Source of the DNA: Cladopsammia gracilis
Taxonomy: Eukaryota; Cnidaria; Anthozoa; Scleractinia; Dendrophylliidae
Reading direction: 5' to 3'
Assembly (NCBI GenBank): GCA_022457155.1
Contig: JAJGOT010000355.1
Location: 28,501 to 92,500, forward strand
Length of the DNA stretch: 64,000 nucleotides
The notes below the pieces were generated by a model. That model worked only from the letters and a program-made list of their open reading frames with translations. It did not search any database and was not told the DNA's origin. The position numbers were made by a program, and so were the translations under genes. Of this stretch, positions 1-10,100 are shown one piece after another; positions within the stretch are counted from its first letter, which is position 1, and each line of letters starts with the position of its first letter.

Positions 1-159
1 CTGAATAGCGACTAAGCATGAAAGACTGTTTTCCCCAATTTACAGTCATTTGATTCCATCTCCTGCTAACTCAAACCTTTTTTGATTTCTTTTGAAGATT
101 GAGTCATCGAGACTGCCAACTCGAGTACTTGTAACATAATAATTATATTGATTTCAAAC

Positions 160-3100
160 CTAATGTCTGCATGTCGCCTTCACTCTGTTTGACTTGACTT
201 TCCATCATTCTTGCTATACTCATCAAATCTTGTGTTATATTGCTTGCAGTCTTCGCTAAATTCTCCTTGTTAAAATTCCTGAATGACACAGAAAATATCA
301 TTGAGTATTCTTTCTGGAATCATAATAATTATTTTCCTCAAATGCTTTAATTAATTTCTCTTTCAAAAGAAATTAATAAAGGCATTTAATGTAAAATAGC
401 TAATGTTACATGTACACATCCTGTCAAAATGGTTATTTATTAACTGAAGAAACAATCACACCACATCCTTTTCACAAACATTTATGCAATCATAATGTTA
501 TCTAAAACAGAAAAAGAACGTAGAATAACCCCCTCCACAAAGAAAAAAGATTCAGGTCAAAATTTAGAACCCAACCAAATGACATTTTTCAAATACAAAA
601 TCCTTTGCACATCCTCCTTCAGTTTAATTTCCCCCCAAGCAGATGGTTCAACTTTTCTACTGAACTGTGGAATGGGCCCAAGGTTTTGTATTGCTGTCCT
701 ACACATTTTTTTTTTCACTGTCCCCCCACTTTTGTCAATGAATTCACAGGGCTCGAAAAAAGTCCCGTCCAGTCGTCCGGGACAAGTAAATTTTTGTGTT
801 GGGCAAGTAACTTGCCCCACTCATGCGATCATTTGCTCAACGGGCAAGGATACAGACAAGCTGCCCATAAACTAAGCTTAAGTAACTATTTGTCCGGGCA
901 AGTATAAAACTCAAGACTTGCTTGCCCAAAGGGCAAGTTTAAATTTTACTTTTTTTCAAGCCCTGAATTTAAGAATCCTTGTCGAATCCTAGTGTTCATG
1001 GTTCACACTCATGGCGGCCTTTTGTTTGCTGCTATATTCAAATTCTTTGAATTCATCAACAAATGTGGACAGGGCAGTAGGACAATGTGAGTGGCAGCAA
1101 TAAGAAAATTTGACCAAGTCAACAGTATAGTGATTTTCATAGTAAGCATTTGATTTTAACAAGCCTCGTTGGTTACTTACTTGTATATACCAGTATATAC
1201 CAGTATCTTGTTGTAAACCAACCTTTGTCTTACGTTAGATGTTTGTCTGCCCAGTAATTCTTCCTTCTCACTTTTGTCAATAATGGTCTTTGATTCTAAA
1301 TTGGCTTTCCTGATTGATGCCTGAAGACTGATAAAAGACACAAAAATGCATAAGCTCTCATGATTAGCATTTGATGCCCTTGGAGCAAAAGTCAATGTTG
1401 TAAGTTTACATAACACAAGAAGAGTAAAAAACACTGAATAGAACTTAGGTTTGTCTATTGGCCTTTCTTGGGATTTTTATTAACATATGAAGTGAAGGGT
1501 TGAGTGGAATAAAGCCCTAAGTGACTTCTGATCAACTGTTAGATTCTCCTTCCAGTTTGTCTTGTGTATGCTCATGTAACAAAGGGAGAATTTTGTTTCA
1601 GATTAGGGGTCACTTTGGGCCTTATTTCAGTTTGGGATAAGGCGCTAAGTGACTCCTGATCTATAGCCAAATTCTCCCTTTGTTACATGAGCATATACAA
1701 GACAGACTGTAAGGAGAATCTAGCAGTTGATCAGAATTCACTTAGGGCTTTATTCCACTCACCCCTTCAATTTGTTGTTGGATTGGACATAGGAATGGTC
1801 TGTCTATTCTAAATAACCCTAGGACTAGGACCAGGAACATACACAGCAGGATTTGCCTTTTTTATCAATGGTAATTAGTCAAATAAGGAAATGAAGGAAT
1901 AAGATCACATATATTTTTTTAATTTGCAACAGGCTCAGTGAAAACCAGTACTATATAGTAAGCAGTGGCAGATCCAGCCCCCCTCCCCAACCCTATGGAG
2001 TCTGCATCTGCCACTGTTAAGGCACAGAGTAGGTGAGGGGATAGGGGGGGGGAGGGGGGAGGAGTATGCCTAAACTGTGTATTCTAGCAAGCAATAATAC
2101 CAGCCAGCAGGCCTGTCACTATCTTATTACTTAATGGAACACACTTTGATTACAATTAGTTATTAAGGCGTATATTTGTTGAAGTCATACAAGGCAAGTG
2201 AAATTCAGAATACTTGGACAGCTCTTTTCTGTGATGCTGCATCGCTGCTAGTATCGCAAGCCGATCAGATTCTTTGTCTTGCTCAAATGCCACTTGCTCT
2301 AATCCCTATAAAACATACAAGTTTATTGTATATTAATTTAATTAAGACTGAACACGAAACAAAACAAAGGGAAGCTAGGAAGTGAAGTGAAGTACAGGAA
2401 AATACATACATACAGTTAACATACATACATACATATATACATACATACATACATACATACATACAGTCATACATACATAAATAAACTTTATTTAAATTCA
2501 GATACAGAGCAGCATAAATATGCTAATATCTATCTAACTCAGATACAAGTATATATAAATAAACATTAATAAGATCCTTAATTGACTAAACAAACGAAAC
2601 AAGGTCAGAAAAAATTACAGCAGGTGTTCATAAAAGGCGAAGTACCGGTATCTGGGATGGATCCAGGTTTTTAGCAGAAGGGTTTGATGAAGGGGGCCGC
2701 TGAAGGTGTCCCCCTGTTGAGGGGTCCTGGGGGCATCCTCCCTCGGAAACGCGATTTCCGCCATTCTGATATTACATTTTTTTTAAAGTAAAAATGCCAT
2801 TCTGTATTTATTTTATATTTTTACAAGTTTTTGACATTAGCTGTTTTAATTTAAGGGGGTTCGATCGAACCCCCAGACCCCCCCCCCCCCCTAGATCCGC
2901 CCCAGAGTATTAAGTAAAACTTTAAAATCTTCACAAACAGTAGTTGATCCAATCTTATCTGGTAAGTCATTCCAAGTTCTAGGCACAAAGTATGAAAAAT
3001 CAATTCAACATTTTGCAGAATGAAGCATAGAATAATAATAATAATAAACTTTATTTAAATGTCAAAAGACCGCCTAGCCAGGGAGAAATCTCCCCTACTA

Positions 3101-3706
3101 ATATGGGGACATTCTAAAAATTAAGTTAAAATAAATAAATAATTACTAGTAATAATTAAAAAGCTATGTACAATAGGACATCTAAACTATTTACAATAAA
3201 ATGACAGTTTAAACCTAAAAAGCAATAAAATAATAAAATTTCTTTAAAATTATTACTATATTTTAGGAAGAGCACAGGCCGCAACCTCTGCACCCATCGT
3301 CAATTAATTCACTTAAGTTAAAATCTCTTATTCGTTTTTTAAAAACATTAAGGGATTCTACGTCCCTATTATTCTTACAATAGGATCTATTATTACCCCC
3401 GACGTCAGATGTAAATACGTTTTTTACAATTCCAAAAAGTATTATATGTCTATTAAGCCTACGTAAGCTTAAGTCTTACTTTTCTGTAACAAAAATAAAC
3501 TTAAGCTAAGTGCTTAAGCTTACCTCGACTTTTTGCCTCAAGGAATTCACTTTTTGTTTCACCTTCAAATTTATGTCATTGAGTAAATTCAATGGCCCCT
3601 GACATTGCCGTATGTCTTGTATAATGTTTTGAATCTCAAACTCAATTTTTACTATTTCTTGAACGTGAATCTTCACTTGCACGGGAATTTCAATGCCGTC
3701 CGCCAT
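160..3706 (-). CDS. BNIP1: BNIP1/SEC20 vesicle transport SNARE, 5' four exons (3' end outside window)
   Basis: Four minus-strand exons join in phase: 3524-3706, 2214-2305, 1223-1327 and 160-278. The N-terminus aligns with vertebrate BNIP1/SEC20: VQVKIHVQEIVKIEFEIQ, then QDIRQCQGPL, then EQDKESDRLAIL in exon 2, LQASIRKANLESKTIIDK and RQR in exon 3, and SNITQDLMSIARMMESQVKQ in exon 4. The family is a Qb-SNARE of the ER syntaxin-18 complex, acting in Golgi-to-ER retrograde fusion and ER/mitochondrial quality control. The C-terminal SNARE remainder and tail anchor must lie left of position 1. A possible acceptor (CAG on the minus strand) ends exactly at position 1, so exon 5 may start just outside. 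The start ATG (3704-3706) reads AAAATGGCGGA. Introns carry a 280-bp palindromic element and LINE tails. Identification is firm; the exon 4 donor (gtttga) is weak. Confidence 0.88.
747..965. mobile_element. MITE-like element with CAGGGCTCGAAAA termini
   Basis: The ends are inverted copies (CAGGGCTCGAAAAAAG at left, CTTTTTTTCAAGCCCTG at right), with internal GGGCAAGT/ACTTGCCC inverted repeats. It lies in the last visible BNIP1 intron. A related fragment is near 14465-14515. Confidence 0.6.
1493..1770. mobile_element. Long palindromic (fold-back) MITE
   Basis: Two arms of about 110 nt are near-perfect reverse complements. The left arm runs from GAAGGG near 1494 and includes AGTGGAATAAAGCCCTAAGTG; the right arm ends CACTCACCCCTTC at about 1770. 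Both arms contain GCTCATGTAACAAAGGGAGA or its complement. It sits in a BNIP1 intron and has no coding capacity. Confidence 0.75.
1962..2017. repeat. Short hairpin GCAGTGGCAGAT...ATCTGCCACTGT
   Basis: A 56-bp inverted repeat with 12-nt arms and a C-rich loop. It could be a small MITE remnant. The arms are directly visible. Confidence 0.5.
2402..2478. repeat. (CATA)n microsatellite
   Basis: Tandem ACAT/CATA units with two interruptions. On the minus strand it follows a LINE-type 3' end (ATTTAAATAAAGTTTATTTATG), so it probably grew from the retrotransposon tail. Confidence 0.8.
2479..2630 (-). mobile_element. 3' end of a non-LTR retrotransposon, minus orientation
   Basis: Read on the minus strand, the segment ends in TTTAAATAAAGTTTATTTATG followed by a short-unit tail. 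The same terminal motif recurs at 3048-3060. No reverse transcriptase reading frame is present, so this would be a 5'-truncated copy. The extent to the right is uncertain. Confidence 0.45.
2651..2906. mobile_element. MITE-like element with TCTGGG(A/G)(T/C)GGATC termini
   Basis: Left end TCTGGGATGGATCCAG and right end CTAGATCCGCCCCAGA are imperfect inverted repeats. The interior holds GGGGGTTCGATCGAACCCCC and a poly-C run at about 2875-2891. Noncoding, in BNIP1 intron 1. Confidence 0.55.
3028..3480 (-). mobile_element. Truncated LINE 3' region with (ATT)n tail
   Basis: On the minus strand the segment ends with a run like ATTTAAATAAAGTTTATTATT, a typical non-LTR retrotransposon 3' end with a trinucleotide tail. 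No coding domain was found, so the copy is 5'-truncated and the left and right limits are approximate. Confidence 0.45.
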
Positions 3707-4172
3707 TTTGGAAATCTACGGCAGCAAAGCATTCTGGGAGAAAGTTAAACATGCACCCCCGTGCCCCCCCGTGCTTTATCGAACGTTTCGGGGCGTTTGG
3801 ACTTTTTGAGTATGTATAAAAGCGTCAAGTTTTTTGGTTTAAATTTCTTTTTCAAAACCAACAGATTTTCTTTATTATCTCCGAGATTCCATGATTTATG
3901 TAATTTTCTTTTCACTTTCGAGATCCGTCTGACCACATTTCGCTTTCGGCAATCGTCGGTATTGGTCGGCGGATTTACAAAACAATCGGCTGATGTTCGG
4001 CGACAGTTCGGCGACCGCCAATTTTGAGCCATGTGTACCGCGGGAACCAATCAGAATGTTTCAACCGTTGTTCTATCCGACAACGCTTCGAAGATTTGGT
4101 GCACGCCGCGAGTGAAATAACTGCTTTTAACATAAATTTACTGCGTGGATTTTAACTGTGTCGTCTTCTTGG
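3707..4172. promoter_or_regulatory. Head-to-head promoter between BNIP1 and the NSD methyltransferase
   Basis: The start codons of two divergent conserved genes are only 466 bp apart. CCAAT boxes appear in both orientations: CCAAT at 4047-4051 on plus (ACCAATCAG) and ATTGG at 3961-3965 (minus). A TATAAA at 3815-3820 may be incidental. The region is richer in CpG than the introns around it. Shared control of the two genes is inference from spacing. Confidence 0.6.
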
Positions 4173-7100
4173 ATGGCAGCAGTAGAATCCAAAGATGATA
4201 GCGGTTCGTCTGAACTTTCGGAGAGTCCTAACGCGAAGGAATCGAAAGTTACAACAAGTCCAAATCAGTCTGCTTCGTGGCTCGTTGGCGATGTAGTGTG
4301 GTCGAAAATCCCGGGCCATCCGTGGTGGCCTTCAATGGTTTCCTACGACCCAAACACCGCTGTTTGTTTCAAGTACAAAGGAAGGGCAAGATTTTACCAT
4401 GTGCAATTTTTCGGGCAGGATCCTGTGAGAGGCTGGGTCGCCGAAAGATCGATTTTGAAATTTGAAGGTAGGAGGGTTATTTGAATTGGTGCATTGCTAA
4501 GAAAGAAATTGATTAGCTCAGTTTTGGGCGAATCAATCTTGCTTAAATCTCGCAAGTTTTATCGATAATTGCGGGATTAACCTAACACACTCTCCTGCTA
4601 GGTGTCGTAATTAAACGCATCGGTTTTTCCATCGGGAAGAAACGGCGGCGATGTAATCGCTTGGCGATTTGTGTGTTCAAAAATATATTTTATCCCGCCA
4701 TGTTTATCCACATTTCATTCAAAACAAGTCAATCGCCCGCCAGTAACTAAAACGAATTGGGAAATCCGGTGAAAAGTGTGGCTTATTCTAACTGTATTTT
4801 AATTAAGCGTTTGTTGCAGAAGCGCTGCGAAGTTTTTAGGCCGCCGAGAGTTGTTTTTGGATCGTAACTTGCTTATGTAAATATGTTGGGTGTACTTGAG
4901 CGAGCCTTTTCAATATGTTTTGGCGCTTCGCCATTCTAAGATTTCACCAGGCCTCTGAGCGCATGATCAATAAACACAGGACAGCTGTTTTGGAAAGAGA
5001 AGTGTGAATTTTACCAATGTGCACTTGTTTACAGTGATAATCTAATTTTATTCTTGGATCTCTTCATACCACATAATTTTGTTTTGCTGTAAAAGGTCAC
5101 ATTTTCCAAAAAGCAACACATTTGTCAAAATAATCATTATTATTCGTTCTCGCAGAAAGGCACTTTATGTCATGAAAATTTGTGGCAGGATTCAGCTGCT
5201 CAAGTTTCATTGTATTAAGCTCAATTATGGCTTTCTGTCAATATGTTACAATTTTATTGAAATTGGTAAGGGTGATACGACTTCATCTGATTTTGTTTGA
5301 AAAAAGATATGACAATCTTTGCAATATACAGCCTCGGGCTCCAGAAATTATTAACATGTTCTCGTCTCATCCTCCAGACTCATCATTTCATTAGCTGCTG
5401 CTTCACCATATCCAAGAACAGAATTAATCTTCATTCACAGAAAATTAAATAATCTTTCCTTTTGATGTTCAAAATGTCAATATTTGACCTAAAACCTTTG
5501 CCGGCAGCATAAGAAATTAATAGCATGTTCTCTGCTTTGCTTGATTCTCCAGACAATTCTCTAGATCTCTATTAATTTTTAATATGCTGCTGGTAATATA
5601 AGTTTGCAATGAAAAATAAACTTTACCACTCCAGTGTTTTCATTGTTTGTACTCTTTAAGGTTCATTTTTTGTTTAATTCTGTATTTTAATTTCAGCGTT
5701 TCATTCCCTGAAGTCTTACATAAGTTATTGTCACTTACCTGTCTATCTTACCCCACATTCTGGCATGCAAGTTAATTAAACTGAAATATTGTTGGCTTGG
5801 TTTTTTATCTGATCAAATCACTTTTGTTTTATTGACATTCAAAACAGCTATATTTAAAGATGTCTCAATAAAAGAAACTCCAAATTATGAACAATTTGAA
5901 ATATTGCACTCCCAGATGAAAAGACAGATTTTATTATTGGATTTTTTCTTTGCTAAAGAGAAATAATAAGTGTGTTTAGTTCATTCAATAATTTTTTTAA
6001 GTAAAATCCTAACACATCATTTTCAAATTAACTCGGACCCCTTATTTGAGAATGTACTAAATTTGTTAGGTTGCAATTTTCCTTTTTTATTGTGCCTTCC
6101 TACATGTAGGTATATTAGCCATGCATTACAAAGTCAAAACATTGATATTTTTCTAGTGGGAAGCCATTTCTTGATATTCCTAACCTGTATTAAATTCATT
6201 GGCACATATAATGTAACAGTCCAATTTCTGGAAATTTTAACTCTTCAATCAAATATTTGTTACTTATCAAACCCAATGATCTGTTGGTTGGTTTTAAGTT
6301 TGTTTGTTTGTTTGTTTGTTTTTTTTGCCAGAGTTTGTACTGTTATTAAGCAATATCTGTTTAGAATTTTCTGAAGTTAGCCCTTTATTCCCAGAGTCAA
6401 TTATGGAGACATGTAGTGTAGTTCTAACTTTTGAGTCTGTCAACAAATTCTGTGGTGTGACCATTCAAATGAAACCTTGTTGCCAGTGCTTTTGCATGGC
6501 ACCATTTGTTTTTCAATATTTTACAAATTGAAATTTGGGATTTTATATGAATTTTTCTCTTTGGTACTTTTATGAGTAAGTGCCTATCATCCCTAGAAAG
6601 TTATTTTCAGATTCTGAAAATAACTTTCTAGGGGTGATAGGCACTTTAAGTGCTTCATTGATTTAACAGACAAAAGGTGGATGTAGTAGCCAACTTAACA
6701 ATAAAATGAATCAAGGGAACAAAATGTTGATTTTTGGCACTCTTGGGAATTAAGGGTTAAGTTTATTAGTAACATTTTTTTCTTAATTTTTTTACACTGT
6801 AGGTCGAGAGAACTTTGAGAACTCCCTTCCAGGAAAACAGCTTAAGATTGCACAGAAGCGTGTGGCTCAGTGGGAAACCGCAGTTAAAGTGGCTGAAAAA
6901 GCAAAACCAATGAACAGGCATGAACGCCAACTCTGCTATACCTTCAAGTACTATGACAAGGCAAAACGGCTTGATCCCTTGAAACTTAAAAAGTTAAATG
7001 GCTTGAGCGTCACATCCTTGCCGCAGCAAGTGAATGGGATGGCTGACAATCGTGAACATAGAACAGGTGATCTCAGTAAGGGCGAGAATCAAGTTTCCGA

Positions 7101-10100
7101 AGTCAAGGTTGTGAATGGAGTTACACATTGCAATAGTAGTTTAAAACCTGATCAAAAGAAAGCTACAAAGGAGAGAACACAGCGGAAAAGAAAGCTGAGT
7201 TCAGAAGTGGTGGTTTCAAAGTCGGTTCCAAACCATGTTGAAGCTTCAAAAATTTCTGAGCCTCCAAAGAAAAGGAAAAAACGGACTATCAAACAAAAAC
7301 AAAGAGATGAGCTGAACTCTTCTGTTGGATCAGAGCTGGAGGATATCGCTGACAAGATAGGCTTACCAGTCAAACTTAACATGACTGACAAAATGGATCT
7401 TAATTCAGACTTGCATGGCAAGTGTAACGGAGTATGCAGTAATCCTATTGCTGCTAGTCCTCCAAGAATAAACGGTGACATTTCTACATTTGGAGCAAAT
7501 GTGGAGGTATCGCCTAATACTGCGCTTAAGTTAAAGATCAGAAAAATCACACCAAAGCAAAACCAAGTTGAAGGAAAGCGCAAAAGAGGTCGGCCTCGTA
7601 AGCCACAATTTGTTATTGTCAGTGAAAGTGAAAGCGAAAAGGAAGTCGTAAGTTTCTCAGAATTGCCAAATGACTTGGAAAGTAAAGAGATTCCTGATAC
7701 AGACAAGGAGTTGGTGAGTCATGAGGAGATTACCAAAAAGAAAAAACGCATTCGAAAACCCACTAGCAAGGTGTTGAGTGCTCAAGAAGTGGCAGTACTG
7801 CCAAGAAAAAATTCGCTGGCTTTGAAAGAAAAGAAAGTTCAACCAAAAAGTAAAAAGTTAAAAGAAGTGGAAGATGTTGAGCTGAAAAGTAAAAAAGTTA
7901 AAAAGATGGAAGATGTTGAGCCTAAAAGAAGAAAGGTGAAAAGTGCGGAAGATGTTGAGCCAAAAAGTAAAAAGGTGAAAAAGATTGCAGCTGTTGAAGC
8001 AAAAACTGAAAAGGGAAAGAAGATGGAATATGTTGAGCCAAAAACTGAAAAGGGAAAAAAGGTGGAAGATGTTGAGCCAAAAAGTAAAAAGGCGAAAAAA
8101 GTGGAAGAGAAAAAAGATGAAACTTCTGAACTGAATAGTACAATTGAAATTGAAGGTAGTGTGGCAAGTGATGATACAGGCAGCATAAAGAATGGTGCAC
8201 TGCCCAAAAAAGAAAAAGATGCAGTTTGCATTGTTTGTGAACAGCAGGAAAATCTAATATTCTGTGAAGGGATTTGCGGGAATGCCTTTCATTTGGACTG
8301 TATTGGACTTTCAGTTGTTCCCAAGGGAAAGTTTATCTGTGATGAATGTGTAACTGGCAATCATTGTTGCTTTGTCTGTCGACAAACTGGAAATGTAAAA
8401 CAGTGCAGTCAACCGCTTTGTACAAAATTCTATCATGATGAATGTGTCAAGACATTTAAGACCGCAAAATTTGATGGCGATCGCTTTTCCTGTCCACTCC
8501 ATTTCTGCAGTACATGTGTTTCTAACAAGTCAGTAGTATCTAGGGGACGGATGATTCGCTGTGTACGTTGTCCGACAGCCTATCACGTCTCTGGTTGTCT
8601 TGTCGCAGGCTGTATACCAATAAGCTCTCATCTAATGGTTTGCGCAAAACACTTCTTACGTGAGAAAAACAAGGCGCACCATACTCATGTGAATGTCAAC
8701 TGGTGTTTTGTGTGTTCCATTGGCGGCACATTGATCTGTTGCGAGAGTTGCCCTGCTGCATTTCATCCTGAATGCATTAGTTATGAGGGGATTCCGGAAG
8801 GACATTTCTTTTGTAAAGATTGCACAGAAGGCAAGCAGCTTCTTTATGGAGACATTGTGTGGGTCAAGCTTGGAATGTACAGGTGATGTTAATACTCCCC
8901 TAGTCATTTTACTAGTTATTGTAAAGGGAGTGCAGGGTTTTTGTTAAGGTTTGCAATAGCAGGTACGAAATTGCGAATAACAGGGACCACTGAATGGCGG
9001 TGTAGCCATGGCAGTGTAGCCGCCATTTATTGGCATGCAGTGGAAAATCAGGCATTTTAGGAGATTTCTGACAAATTTGGGTCTTTGCTTTAACTGCTAT
9101 GAAAGAGGCAATGTGTTTATACAGTCGAACCTGTATATAGCGGCCCTGTGTTAAGCGGCCACCCTCTATTAAGTGACTAGTTTTCAAAGTCCCAATTTTT
9201 CACTCATACAAACGCTGTATTTGTTACCTGTATTAAGTGGCCACCTCTATTAAGCGGCCGCAGCCACCCTGTAGCAGTCCTATGTTTGTCTTTCTTTGTT
9301 ATTTTTACCTGTATTAAGCGGCCACCCTTTGAACGGAAACTAAGCCACATGTCATTTTATGCGGTATTTTATTGTTTAAAATGTGATCCATCGTCACTAT
9401 AAAGAAATAACATGTACAAAGCTACTGTAAGCTGATAATCGGCCGTTTAGTATCGTTAACGCTTTGCAGATGTCCGCAACGTGCTGAAAGAGACAAAATC
9501 ACGAACACAAAAAATGTTCGTTTTGAATATGCTTCACTCTTTAGCTAGAAATTCCTCTTTAATTAGTTTGTTCTTCAGCCATGTGATGGAGAATGAATCG
9601 CCTTCAAATGTATACTCGCAAGGGATTTTAACTGCACGTAACAACTATGAAATGACGGAATGAGATATTTTGCACGTGTGATCTGTAAGTCATAGAAATA
9701 CAGCACTGTATATCGTAGAAGAGTAGAGGACAATTTATTGCACAGTACTTTTACACAATGTTACGTCAATTGGCGCTGAACTTTGTTTAAAGTATTGATC
9801 GCTTAAAAGAGTGTTGATTGTCTTATTGGTCCCTTGCATGAAGTGTTTTTGTATGATACGCCATTAAAATTGACATAAGACCACACCCAGTGAGTATTTT
9901 TAGTGATCCTGTATTAAGCGGCCAGTTTCTCAAGTCCCGAGGGTGGCCGTTGTATACAGGTTCGACTGTACATTTATTTGTGCTGCTTCATAAAGCCTAA
10001 ATTTAGCATTATCATGAACTTGAAATGAGCTACACAATATACAACGTGTGAAAGTGAAAGTCCCGGTGTCCCGGCTCTAACAAAAACCCTGGGAGTGTAC

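Larger units (their letters stand above)
4468..6802 (+). other. NSD intron 1
   Basis: A 2.3-kb AT-rich intron with no supported gene. It holds a perfect-looking hairpin (6578-6646) and a repeat copy at about 6376-6765 related to one at 58345-58650. Confidence 0.7.

Noticed and set aside
4158..4172. NSD start at the in-frame GTG at 4158
   Set aside because: Animal genes start at ATG; the first in-frame ATG is at 4173.
7152..8231. Long minus-strand open frames opposite NSD exon 2
   Set aside because: Low-complexity Phe/Ser-rich shadows of the Lys/Glu-rich coding strand.
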